Shown here piece after piece: positions 7,834 to 14,783 of a stretch of 64,000 nucleotides of DNA. Both the position numbers and the translations under genes were made by a program. The notes under the pieces were generated by a model. That model was given only the letters and a program-made list of their open reading frames with translations, made no database searches and had not been told where the DNA came from. The stretch comes from Streptomyces sp. NBC_01485 (lineage in GTDB: Bacteria; Actinomycetota; Actinomycetes; Streptomycetales; Streptomycetaceae). The stretch is from positions 5,146,001 to 5,210,000 of the forward strand of contig NZ_CP109435.1 of assembly GCF_036227125.1 (NCBI RefSeq), read 5' to 3'. Each line of letters starts with the position of its first letter. Positions within the stretch are counted from its first letter, which is position 1.

Positions 7834-9195
7834 GTGACCGAGACGACGCAGACGCACCCCACGCACCCGGACGACCCGGCCGACTCGTACGAGGCCTACC
7901 GGCCGCGCAGCCCGGAGTTCAGGGCGGCCGTGGACGCCCTGCGCGGCATGCGGCAGGACCTGTTCCACGACGCGTTCGCCTACCGCCCGCTGCCCCGCAA
8001 GGAGCCCACGGGCCGCCTCGCGCGCAGCCTGAAGGGCCGCAAGCGGGAGTACGCGGCCTGGTCCCGGCACGCGCTCGTCTGTGCGGGCGGCGCGCTGGCG
8101 ATGCTGATCGCCTGGGCGGACGACGGCGGCGGCCTGCTGGGCCTCGTGATCGGCCTGCTCGTCCTGGCACCGGTGCTGATGACGCTGGTGCGGCCGGTCG
8201 GCGCGTTCTGGCTGTCCCTCGCTTCGACCCTGGCGGTGTCCCTGGTCGGCACGACCTACAGCAACTGGCCGTGGCTGCCCGCCAGTTTCATCTCCCACCT
8301 GGTCGTCCTGGCGGTAGTGGCGATACGCACCCGCCCGCGCACGGCGGCGTGGATGTGGCTGCTGACGGGGGCCTACGGCTTCGTCGCCGAGACCGTCTTC
8401 GGCTGGGGCCACTACGACACGAACATCGCGCCCATGCTGGTGTTCTCCGCGATCGTCCTGCTCACCGGCACCGTCTGGCACATCCGCCGGCAGGCCGAGC
8501 AGGAGGTGACCGCCCAGCAGACGGTCACGGCGCATGAACGCTCCCGCCGCACCCTGCTGGAGGAGCGCACCACGATCGCCCGCGAGCTGCACGACGTGGT
8601 CGCGCACCACATGTCGGTGGTGGCCATCCAGGCGGAGGCCGCCCCCTACCGGGTGGAGAACCCGCCGCCGGAGCTGGAGAAGGCCTTCGCGACGATCCGG
8701 GAGAACGCGGTTGCGGCGCTCACGGAGCTGCGCCGGGTACTGGGCGTGGTCCGCGCCGAGGACTACGAGGTCCCCGACGCCCCGCAGCCCACCCTCGCAG
8801 AGCTGGACGGGCTGCTCGCCAACGTGCGGGAGGCCGGCCTGGAGGTGGAGAAGGCGGTCACGGGCGCGGTGCGCGAGCTGCCGCAGGGGGTGGAGCTGTC
8901 GGCGTACCGGATGGTCCAGGAGGCGCTGAGCAACACGCTCCGCCACGCGCCCGGGGCGAGTGCCCGCGTGGAGGTCGGGTACGTCCTGGGCGGCCTGGGC
9001 CTGCGGATAGTCAACAGTGCCCCGCCCAACCCGACCCTGATCAAGCCCTCACCGGGAGCGGGCCACGGCATCACGGGCATGCGGGAGAGGGTGAGCATGC
9101 TGAACGGCGAGATGACGGCGGAGCCGACGCCGACGGGCGGCTACGAGGTGACGGTGTTCCTGCCGGTGGCGGTCGCGAGCGAGGGTGGAGCATGA
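7834..9195 (+). CDS. DesK/NarL-partner sensor histidine kinase (paralogue)
   Basis: A 453-residue kinase. About 90 soluble residues come first, then hydrophobic segments over roughly residues 85-210, then His253 in ARELHDVVAHHMSVV and an ATPase domain with YRMVQEALSNTLRHAP and GAGHGITGMRERV. GTG 7834 is preferred over TTG 7828 two codons upstream; neither has a clear ribosome site. The stop overlaps the regulator start by 4 bases. Unlike the first kinase it lacks the acidic tail. Signal unknown. Confidence 0.87.
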   Translation: MTETTQTHPTHPDDPADSYEAYRPRSPEFRAAVDALRGMRQDLFHDAFAYRPLPRKEPTGRLARSLKGRKREYAAWSRHALVCAGGALAMLIAWADDGGGLLGLVIGLLVLAPVLMTLVRPVGAFWLSLASTLAVSLVGTTYSNWPWLPASFISHLVVLAVVAIRTRPRTAAWMWLLTGAYGFVAETVFGWGHYDTNIAPMLVFSAIVLLTGTVWHIRRQAEQEVTAQQTVTAHERSRRTLLEERTTIARELHDVVAHHMSVVAIQAEAAPYRVENPPPELEKAFATIRENAVAALTELRRVLGVVRAEDYEVPDAPQPTLAELDGLLANVREAGLEVEKAVTGAVRELPQGVELSAYRMVQEALSNTLRHAPGASARVEVGYVLGGLGLRIVNSAPPNPTLIKPSPGAGHGITGMRERVSMLNGEMTAEPTPTGGYEVTVFLPVAVASEGGA

Positions 9196-9857
9196 CGATC
9201 CGAGTACTGATCGCCGACGACCAGATGATGGTGCGCGAGGGCTTCTCGGTCCTGCTGAACGCGATGCCGGACATCGAGGTCGTGGGCGAGGCGGTCAACG
9301 GCCGGGAGGCGGTGGACCGGGTCCGCGAACTGACTCCCGACGTGGTCCTGATGGACATCCGCATGCCGGAGCTGAACGGCATCGAGGCGACACGGGAGAT
9401 CGTGGCGGCGGACGGCTCGGCGAAGGTCCTGGTCCTGACCACCTTCGACCTGGACGAGTACGTCTACCAGGCGCTCCGCGCAGGAGCCTCGGGCTTCCTC
9501 CTGAAGGACGCGTCGGCCCGCCAACTGGCCGACGGCGTACGGGTGGTGGCGGCCGGCGAAGCTCTCCTCGCCCCGTCCGTCACCAAGCGCCTGATCACGG
9601 AGTTCTCGAAACTGTCCGACACCCCGCGCCTGTCCGCGACCGCCCAGGCGGCGTACGGCGACCTGACCGAACGGGAGACGGAGGTACTGGTCCTGATCGC
9701 CCAGGGACTGTCGAACCTGGAGATAGCAGGTCGCCTGGTGGTGGCGGAGTCGACCATCAAGACCCACGTGAGCAGGATCCTGGTGAAACTGGGCCTGCGG
9801 GACCGCACGCAGGCGGCGGTGTTCGCTTACGAGGCGAGGTTGGTGACGCCGGGTTAG
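9192..9857 (+). CDS. NarL/LuxR-family response regulator (paralogue)
   Basis: A 221-residue regulator translationally coupled to the kinase through an ATGA overlap and a GGTGGAG ribosome site. The receiver domain has phospho-acceptor Asp55 in VLMDIRMP and Lys in GFLLKDAS. The DNA-binding domain has LTERETEVLVLIAQGLSNLE and STIKTHVSRILVKLGLRDR. The recognition helices of both regulators are nearly identical, consistent with a shared or overlapping operator such as the 18-mer at 3051 and 7751. Confidence 0.92.
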   Translation: MTIRVLIADDQMMVREGFSVLLNAMPDIEVVGEAVNGREAVDRVRELTPDVVLMDIRMPELNGIEATREIVAADGSAKVLVLTTFDLDEYVYQALRAGASGFLLKDASARQLADGVRVVAAGEALLAPSVTKRLITEFSKLSDTPRLSATAQAAYGDLTERETEVLVLIAQGLSNLEIAGRLVVAESTIKTHVSRILVKLGLRDRTQAAVFAYEARLVTPG

Positions 9858-9898
9858 AGGAGATGCGGCACGGCAGGGCGTGGCGGCGGCCCATGATC

Positions 9899-10214
9899 GT
9901 TTCTGCGGTGAATCCACTGCTCCGGACGGCGCGTCGGCCGTCAGCGCCGACTCGTCCACGCCCTCGGTCAGACCGGGGCCGACCAGCCCGTAGTAGCCGG
10001 TCTTGCCCCGGGGCGGAGCAGTGAACCCGACGGGGATGGCGTGCCCGGTGAGCCGGTCCTGGCCGCACCCGCAGTGGGTGGCGTGGTAGCGGCTCCTCTT
10101 GCTCTCCAGTGGCTTGTGCGGCTCCAGCGGCTCGTGCGGCTCGTACACCAGCCGGTCGCCGTAGTACTTCGTATCCCTCGCGAAACCCGACACCGCCGCG
10201 GTTTCCCACCGCAC
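9899..10214 (-). pseudogene. Unrecognised minus-strand ORF remnant
   Basis: A minus-strand frame starting at 10214 reads MRWETAAVSGFARDTKYYGD, then a proline/glutamate stretch, a CGCGQDRLTGHA segment and GKTGYYGLVGPGLTEGVDE. It then runs on antisense into the response regulator gene with no stop near 9860. Composition and codon pattern look partly protein-like, but I recognise no family and the frame has no natural end. A decayed gene that lost its 3' part is possible; chance is also possible. Confidence 0.22.
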
Positions 10215-10571
10215 CGGGTCCAGGAACAGAGGCCGTCACTCCCCGTGGTGGGTGGTACATCGGAACGAAAACCGGCGCTCCGGTCAGCCGTCACGGCTGT
10301 CGGAACAGCGGTCATCGGTGAGATCGACCTTGGGAAGGCCACCGGCCACCCCGGTCGGCGCCGGTGCCCGGCATCTACCGGGCGAGGAGGGCCTTGGCAG
10401 GGCTCGATTACCTCACTGTCAAACACGCGGAAATCTATGTCGGCCGTAGTAGACATTGGGTGGTGGCGTGGTTATGGTTTCTCTCGTAGCCCAGAGAGAC
10501 AGCAGGGCCTGGCAGAAACGAACTGCCGGCAGCAGTACCCGCAGTTGCAGTGCGCAGGACGGTGCGGTGGT

Positions 10572-10790
10572 GGAGTTCCGAAGCCAGGGTTGTTGCAGGA
10601 CGGCGACGGGACTGACGACCGGACCGGGTGGCCCGCAGTGATCAGGGGCCGCCGTGAGCAGTACCCAGCAGTGAAGTCGAGTGAGCAGCACCTCGGTGAA
10701 GGCGTCGGCTGCGGGCGCGCGCTCCGGGAAGTTCGGCAGTGGGGTTCTAAGCCAGAGCAGACGCAGGACGGGCGACGGGGCTGGCTGCCG
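10572..10790. repeat. Imperfect 50-base direct repeat in leader region
   Basis: Copies at 10572-10622 and 10741-10790 share GGRGTTC, AAGCCAG, GCAGGACGG and CGACGGG blocks in the same order. Further GCAGTACC and CAGCAGT words lie between and after them. Confidence 0.5.
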
Positions 10791-10929
10791 AAGAGTGGCG
10801 CTGTCGCAGGCCACTGAGCAGTTCGCATCACCAGCAGTACGCAGTAGAGCAGTACCAGCAGTGCGCAGTCCCCTTCGGTAAGTGTTGATCAAGAGGGAAG
10901 AACGGAGGAGCACCGCGCCATCAGGATCG

Positions 10930-10953
10930 CCCGGGCGGAATGCTGAGCCCGGG
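10930..10953 (+). other. Stem-loop 1 in MerR-type leader
   Basis: CCCGGGC (10930-10936) pairs with GCCCGGG (10947-10953) around a 10-base loop. It is the first of three stem-loops upstream of ATG 11149. Confidence 0.45.
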
Positions 10954-11011
10954 TACCGCAGGACATCGATAGTGAGGTGGTCTCCGGTCAAGCAACCGCG
11001 ATCCCCGCACC

Positions 11012-11032
11012 CCCGACAGAAACTCGGTCGGG
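11012..11032 (+). other. Stem-loop 2 in MerR-type leader
   Basis: CCCGAC (11012-11017) pairs with GTCGGG (11027-11032) around a 9-base A-rich loop. Confidence 0.4.
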
Positions 11033-11092
11033 TCGGCGGAAACAGAAGGCCGGCGCAGTACCAGGGCCGGTAGATGGTGTAGCAGTTCCTTC

Positions 11093-11123
11093 GGGGCCCG
11101 GGTGCCATAAGCACCCGGGCCCC
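11093..11123 (+). promoter_or_regulatory. Strong stem-loop 26 bases before MerR-type start (attenuator or RNA-stability element)
   Basis: A perfect 13-base stem, GGGGCCCGGGTGC (11093-11105) with GCACCCGGGCCCC (11111-11123), closes the loop CATAA. The ribosome site GAGAGGTGCA and ATG 11149 follow. A hairpin this strong, this close to the start, could terminate transcription, block 5' decay or control translation. Confidence 0.6.
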
Positions 11124-11148
11124 TCCACGCGTTCCACAGAGAGGTGCA

Positions 11149-11487
11149 ATGACCGCAGACGACTCGTTCAACCGGCTCGACGACGACGACTACCCCGCCT
11201 ACACCATGGGCCGGGCCGCCGAGATGCTCGGCACCACCCAGGGCTTCCTCCGCGCCATCGGCGAAGCCCGCCTCATCACCCCGCTGCGCTCCGCGGGCGG
11301 CCACCGCCGCTACTCCCGCTACCAGTTGCGCATCGCCGCCCGCGCCCGGGAACTCGTCGACCAGGGCACCCCCGTCGAGGCCGCCTGCCGCATCGTCATC
11401 CTCGAAGACCAACTCGAAGAAGCCCAGCGCATCAACGCCGAATACCGCCGCGCCGCCGAATCGACGAACCCGACGACCGAGTCCTGA
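11149..11487 (+). CDS. Small MerR-type helix-turn-helix regulator
   Basis: A 112-residue protein. A MerR-like winged helix spans residues 15-60 (YTMGRAAEMLGTTQGFLRAI, then RSAGGHRRYSRYQ), followed by a helix ARELVDQGTPVEAACRIVI and a short coiled-coil tail EDQLEEAQRINAEYR. It lacks a MerR effector domain, so it probably acts as a constitutive DNA-binding dimer, like BldC-type regulators. ATG follows GAGAGGTGCA. The exceptional leader suggests post-transcriptional control. A terminator-like hairpin follows the stop. Targets are unknown. Confidence 0.85.
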   Translation: MTADDSFNRLDDDDYPAYTMGRAAEMLGTTQGFLRAIGEARLITPLRSAGGHRRYSRYQLRIAARARELVDQGTPVEAACRIVILEDQLEEAQRINAEYRRAAESTNPTTES

Positions 11488-11541
11488 GACGGCTGACAGC
11501 TGCGACCCCCAGGAGCTTCGCGGCTGCCGCCCCGCGCATGC

Positions 11542-11568
11542 TGCCCGGAACGCACCGCGTTCCGGGCA
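11542..11568 (+). terminator. Terminator after MerR-type gene
   Basis: A 12-base perfect stem, TGCCCGGAACGC with GCGTTCCGGGCA, closes a 3-base loop and is followed by ACTTCGTCTTCT. It lies 55 bases after the stop. Confidence 0.75.
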
Positions 11569-11820
11569 ACTTCGTCTTCTACGGCCATTGGGCCGAGAGC
11601 GACTCAGCGTGGGGAGTCACTCTCACAAACGTTTCTTGCCCGGAGCAGGGTCGGAAACGGTCGGCGAAAGCGGTCCGGATCGCGGATTCACTGTCACGAC
11701 TCGCTCTCACTCAAAAGTGGAACCAGGCACGTTCTGGGAAATGTCTGTGACAGCGTCCGGGGTCATGACGGACCCTCAAACCGCGCTCGCGTCCGAAGCG
11801 GACGACGTCGAGCGCCACCC
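11569..11820. other. Intergenic, no gene seen
   Basis: No convincing coding region. It contains paired GTCACTCTCAC and CTCGCTCTCACTC words and reads into the lectin-like remnant downstream. Confidence 0.35.
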
Positions 11821-12105
11821 CTGCCCGCGCTGCGACGCTCACTCGCCGCCGCGAGGGAGGTCAAGGCCCACGCCCCGCCCACGTCCGCAAACGGTGAGCT
11901 CAACGCCTCGGCTCAGGTCGTCGGCGACTGCCACGGCCTGGCCGACCAGCGCTGGAAGAAGGAGGGCGAGTGGTTGCGCACCGAGGTCAACAACCAGTGC
12001 CTGAGCATCCAGAACAACGGTGACCCGAGCGAGCGCGCCGGCATCAACGTCCGCAACTGCGGCCCGAACGCCTGGCAGTTCTGGAGGCTCCCCAACCCCT
12101 CCTGA
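11821..12105 (+). pseudogene. Ricin-type lectin-like fragment, 5' truncated
   Basis: The frame ending at TGA 12103-12105 encodes a compact domain with GELNASAQVVGDCHGLADQ, RWKKEGEWLRTEVNNQCL and a closing NCGPNAWQFWRLPNPS. Paired cysteines and Q-x-W/WQFW ends resemble a single ricin B (beta-trefoil) repeat of a secreted lectin module. The frame has no plausible start codon or signal peptide and upstream translation is basic and unstructured, so this looks like the 3' remnant of a larger gene. Several other 3' remnants occur in the window. Confidence 0.45.
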
Positions 12106-12128
12106 CCGCCGCCCGCCCGGGCCCTCAC

Positions 12129-12308
12129 CTACCCAAGTTGCCCGAGAAACGCACGCCAGCTCTCGGGCGAGAAGGTGAGGTGGGGGCCGCACGGCCGCTT
12201 ACTGTCGCGGACGGCTCGGCCGCCGGCGAGGGTGTCGGCGACCTCAACGCAGGCGTTCTCCTGACCGGAGTGCGACGACTTCCAGAAGGGGCTAACAACC
12301 TTGGTCAC
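12129..12308 (-). CDS. DUF397 protein, copy 1
   Basis: A 59-residue protein with the DUF397 signature: FWKSSHSGQENACVEVA, then AVRDSK and a closing WRAFLGQL. GTG 12308 was chosen because it gives the same length and N-terminus (MTKVVSPFWKSS) as copy 2 at 12479. Small DUF397 proteins accompany WhiJ-like XRE regulators in Streptomyces and are thought to act with them. The gap to copy 2 holds the TGTGACA-N14-TGTCACA palindrome about 80 bases upstream, so this copy probably has its own promoter. Arg/Pro-rich N-terminal extensions of the frame are not credible. Confidence 0.8.
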   Translation of the reverse strand: MTKVVSPFWKSSHSGQENACVEVADTLAGGRAVRDSKRPCGPHLTFSPESWRAFLGQLG

Positions 12309-12370
12309 GATCAGCCTTCCTTGGCCAGGTCTTCGAACTTGGGCGGTGCGGCTCTGCCCGGTCCCTGCCG

Positions 12371-12476
12371 GGGTGGTCCGCGTGGGAATGTGACACTTCG
12401 GGGTCCGAGTGTCACATTCGTGGAGCGCACCTACCGGGGATCGGGCGGGTGCGCGCATCGCTCAACTTCGAAGACG
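12371..12476 (+). repeat. 105-bp block shared with 60399-60502
   Basis: Reading plus here and minus at 60.4 kb, the two blocks share GGTGGTCCGCG, the palindrome with ACACTTCGG in its spacer, CACCTACCGGGGA and CGCTCAACYTCGAAGAC in the same order and spacing, with roughly 75-80 percent identity by eye. The end of the block may be the 5' end of a lost coding sequence. Confidence 0.7.
12389..12416. promoter_or_regulatory. Palindrome site 1, TGTGACA-N14-TGTCACA
   Basis: The arms extend to 12 bases (GAATGTGACACT, 12386-12397; AGTGTCACATTC, 12408-12419) and are perfectly complementary. It lies 81 bases upstream of DUF397 copy 1 and after the 3' end of copy 2. The other sites are at 19246, 31949, 32066 and 60457. 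Confidence 0.75.
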
Positions 12477-12478
12477 CC

Positions 12479-12658
12479 TCAACTGAACTGCTGGACGAAC
12501 GAGTGCCAGCCCTCGCGCGAGACGGTGAGGAGCGGGCCGTGCGCCTGCTTGCTGTCGCGGACGGCACGGCCACCGGCGCGGGTGTCGGCGACCTCGACGC
12601 AGGCGTTCTCCGCCCCCGAGTACGAGGACTTCCAGAAGGGGCTAACAACCTCGGTCAC
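12479..12658 (-). CDS. DUF397 protein, copy 2
   Basis: A 59-residue protein, MTEVVSPFWKSSYSG at the N-terminus, then ENACVEVADTRAGGRAVRDS and a closing WHSFVQQFS. It is the same length as copy 1 and about 70 percent identical, so the pair is a tandem duplication. GTG 12658 overlaps the stop of the upstream XRE gene (GTGA), the normal coupling of WhiJ-like regulator and DUF397 partner. Small and acidic around the CVEVAD segment. Confidence 0.85.
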   Translation of the reverse strand: MTEVVSPFWKSSYSGAENACVEVADTRAGGRAVRDSKQAHGPLLTVSREGWHSFVQQFS

Positions 12659-13524
12659 GATGTGTCTTCCTTCAAGCTCCGCAGTATGCCCCGGATGAGC
12701 TTCGCACTTGCGTCCGGTGTCAACGCTGACGATCGTAGTAGGTCGAACGCACTGGCGTAAGCGGCAAGGTCCTCGGCTCCTTCAAGGACCGATGTGCCTC
12801 GCAGATTGTCCATGGCGACCGCTTCGACCGTCGGCTCCTCATCGAAACTGAAGGAGTAAAAGGCGGAGGAGTACCCCGCCAGTACGCCCGCGCTGACTGG
12901 CAACACCTGCACGGTGACGTTCTTCCGCTTTCCGACTTCAAGGATCGCGGACAGTTGCTCCCGGTGAATCTCGACACTCACCAGCGGTTGCGCGAGGACG
13001 GCTTCCCAAAGGATCGCCGTGTACGAGGCTCCACCCTCTTCGATCTTCGCCTGCCTCCCCGCACGAACCTTCACCAGCTGGGCGGCCCGCTCCGGCTCGA
13101 TGTAGTGGGGACTGGCGGCGATAACTGCCTCCGCATACGCCGGAGTTTGCAGGAGCCCCGGCATCATCACTGGCTGCCACTCGCGGATATAGGTCGCGTC
13201 GTCCTCCAACGCGATGTGATCGACGTAGTCCGGCCGTAGGTGAGCCGCATGCTCCAGCCACCAGCCCCGGTTCTTCGAGTGCTTGGCCAACTCCTCCAGC
13301 TTGTCGCGGACTTCAGTGTCCGTGACGCCGTACGCCTCCAGCAGCAGCCGTACTTCGATCACGCGCGCGGTGACATGACCGCTCTCAAGGCGACTGATCC
13401 TGGCCTGACTTGACGCGATGACCTCGGCCGCCTCGGGCTGATCGAGCTTGGCGGCGTGCCGGTACTGCCTGAGTGCCGTACCCAAACGCCTGCTGCGTAC
13501 CGTCGGCCGTCCACCTGCGGGCAT
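12655..13524 (-). CDS. WhiJ-like XRE-family regulator with DUF5753
   Basis: A 289-residue protein. An N-terminal XRE helix-turn-helix (residues 12-70: LGTALRQYRHAAKLDQPEAA, then ASSQARISRLESG) is followed by the DUF5753 sensor domain, with YIREWQPVMMPGLLQTPAYA, ILWEAVLAQPLV and VQVLPVSAGVLAGY. ATG 13524 follows GGAGAGGGGAGG and is preferred over a start 33 bases upstream. It is coupled to a DUF397 partner and divergent from an RsbW-like ATPase, the arrangement of WhiJ/AbaA-type developmental modules. By family it probably binds DNA at the divergent promoter and may respond to its small partner. Confidence 0.9.
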   Translation of the reverse strand: MPAGGRPTVRSRRLGTALRQYRHAAKLDQPEAAEVIASSQARISRLESGHVTARVIEVRLLLEAYGVTDTEVRDKLEELAKHSKNRGWWLEHAAHLRPDYVDHIALEDDATYIREWQPVMMPGLLQTPAYAEAVIAASPHYIEPERAAQLVKVRAGRQAKIEEGGASYTAILWEAVLAQPLVSVEIHREQLSAILEVGKRKNVTVQVLPVSAGVLAGYSSAFYSFSFDEEPTVEAVAMDNLRGTSVLEGAEDLAAYASAFDLLRSSALTPDASAKLIRGILRSLKEDTS

Positions 13525-13581
13525 GGGACCTCCCCTCTCCTTCGGCAACGATGCCACAAGGGTCGCCGCCTTCGAGAACGC

Positions 13582-13620
13582 TTCACTCGATCGAGTGGAC
13601 AGGTGAATGTATTCACTCGA
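13582..13620. promoter_or_regulatory. Two adjacent palindromes in divergent promoter
   Basis: CACTCGATCGAGTG (13584-13597) is a perfect palindrome, and GTGAAT-GT-ATTCAC (13603-13616) is a second one. TTCACTCGA occurs at both ends (13582-13590 and 13612-13620). Lying between the XRE gene (minus) and the ATPase (plus), it is the obvious candidate operator for the XRE protein. Confidence 0.65.
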
Positions 13621-13712
13621 CCCTGTTGTGTAGGCGCCGAATCCGGCCCTACCTTCATGAATGCGCCGCTGAGGAGCGCATCTTGACGAGACGTCAGGAA
13701 AGTAGGTCCCCC

Positions 13713-14132
13713 ATGCCCGAAACCGCCAACACCTTCCGCATCCCCAAACACAGACGGCACGTGCCGGTCGCCCGGAGCCAGGTCCGCAAGGCCCTCGCGG
13801 ACTGGGGGATCACCGACGACCTCGCCGACGACGTCACCCTCTCGGCGAACGAGCTCGTGACCAACGCGGTGACCCACTGCCAGGTCTCCTACGCACAGGT
13901 CAAGGTCACGCTGACGCTTCGGGGGCCGTACCTGTTCCTGGAGGTCTACGACCCGGACCGGGACCGTCTCCCCGAGCCCCGCGACTGCGCCCCGGACGAC
14001 GAGGGCGGACGCGGACTCGCGCTCGTCGGACGGCTGGCCGGCGCCTGGGGGCACGCGCAGCAGAAGCACACGAAGTGCGTGTGGGCCAGGTTCACGCTCC
14101 CGGAGAGGACCCATGTTCCGGCGGCTTTATGA
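13713..14132 (+). CDS. RsbW/SpoIIAB-like ATP-binding protein
   Basis: A 139-residue GHKL ATPase. The N box is SANELVTNAVTHC, the G1 box LEVYDPD (an Asp-Pro-Asp variant) and the G2 box GGRGLALVGRL. Streptomyces encodes many such anti-sigma-like kinases; those next to WhiJ-like XRE and DUF397 genes form AbaA-type modules. ATG 13713 follows AGGAAAGTAGG; the frame extends upstream but has no other good start. It overlaps the next small gene by 20 bases. A partner sigma factor or anti-anti-sigma factor is not seen nearby. Confidence 0.85.
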   Translation: MPETANTFRIPKHRRHVPVARSQVRKALADWGITDDLADDVTLSANELVTNAVTHCQVSYAQVKVTLTLRGPYLFLEVYDPDRDRLPEPRDCAPDDEGGRGLALVGRLAGAWGHAQQKHTKCVWARFTLPERTHVPAAL

Positions 14133-14412
14133 GGCACTCACCGGGCTGCGGCACAAACACGACCCCGCGCCGGACGACTGGGACGCGGCCCGGGAAGTAC
14201 GACAGCCGGACCCGTACGTATGGCCACAGCGGCGACTGCCGAGCCCCCGCGATGCCCGCTGGCACCGCTGGGCCAGACGCAGCCGCGCGGCCAACCACAC
14301 CCTGCCGTTCCCAAGTGAGGAGGCGTGCTGGAACGACGTCCCCAGCCGCCCCCGGGAACCTTCCTGGGAAGCCGCCGACGACGTAGTACGGCCGTACGTG
14401 CTCAGGCCCTGA
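14113..14412 (+). CDS. Hypothetical protein coupled to the RsbW-like ATPase
   Basis: A 99-residue protein, Trp- and Arg-rich, with RQPDPYVWPQRRLPSPRDAR, RWARRSRAANHTLPFPSEEA and the C-terminus DDVVRPYVLRP. I recognise it as a type seen in other streptomycetes but know no function. ATG 14113 follows GGAGAGGACCC inside the end of the ATPase gene, so the two are co-translated. Its last codons are duplicated in degenerate form about 350 bases downstream. Confidence 0.7.
   Translation: MFRRLYEALTGLRHKHDPAPDDWDAAREVRQPDPYVWPQRRLPSPRDARWHRWARRSRAANHTLPFPSEEACWNDVPSRPREPSWEAADDVVRPYVLRP
14380..14407 (+). repeat. Direct repeat copy A (end of the hypothetical gene)
   Basis: GACGTAGTACG followed by GCCGTACGTGCTCAGGC is repeated at 14730-14760 with a 3-base insertion and one change. 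It includes the perfect palindrome GTACGGCCGTAC (14386-14397). Confidence 0.65.
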
Positions 14413-14590
14413 TGCTGCGGCGAACCCGCGCGATCACCTGCTGGGCGTCGGTCCCGTACACCGCGGCTTCGGCGAAGGTCTCCCAGGCGTGGCGGTAGAG
14501 GGCGATCGTCTCGGCGTCGTCGAGCCAGAGTTCGGCGTGCAAGTCCTCGACGGTGACCAGCCGGTCGTCCAGGATCCGCCCTCGTACGGT
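14402..14590 (-). pseudogene. C-terminal fragment of a DUF5753 regulator
   Basis: The minus frame ending at TGA 14404-14402 reads RILDDRLVTVEDLHAELWL, then DDAETIALYRHAWETF and AAVYGTDAQQVIARVRRSIR. This is the typical end of XRE/DUF5753 (Scr1-type) regulators. No helix-turn-helix or upstream DUF5753 part is present; the frame dissolves above about 14590. It overlaps the end of the plus-strand hypothetical gene and is bracketed by the direct repeats at 14380 and 14730, consistent with insertion and decay of another WhiJ-like module. Confidence 0.65.
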
Positions 14591-14689
14591 CCTCCGCCGA
14601 GCGACTGGGATCAGGCGACGATGTGTCGCTCGGCTTCTACCTCGAACGCCCCGCGTACCTCTCCCTGGCTTTGGTGACGTGCTCTCCGA

Positions 14690-14760
14690 ACCGCGCGAAT
14701 TCCGGGCTCAGTTGCCCTCTCGCCCCGGCGACGTAGTGCGGCGGCCGTACGTGCTCAGGC
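14690..14760 (+). pseudogene. Degenerate second copy of the hypothetical gene's 3' end
   Basis: One plus frame reads PREFRAQLPSRPGDVVRRPYVLR, clearly related to PREPSWEAADDVVRPYVLR at the end of the gene at 14113. Only this tail is preserved, and no start or stop fits. Together with the direct repeat it marks a local duplication. Confidence 0.55.
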
Positions 14761-14783
14761 GCTGCTGGTCCCGTGTCCGGTGT

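Larger units (their letters stand above)
10215..11148. other. Long gene-free region, probable leader of the MerR-type gene
   Basis: No convincing protein gene is visible. The sequence is rich in GCAGTACC, CAGCAGT and GCGCAG motifs, contains an imperfect 50-base direct repeat, and ends with three successive stem-loops before the MerR-type start. Small ORFs in all frames look like chance products. Best reading: promoter plus long structured 5' untranslated region. Confidence 0.5.

Noticed and set aside
10419..11171. Minus- and plus-strand ORFs of 60-250 codons in the MerR-type leader
   Set aside because: Translations are rich in Arg, Ser, Cys and Pro, lack domains, and their codon pattern is not that of neighbouring genes.
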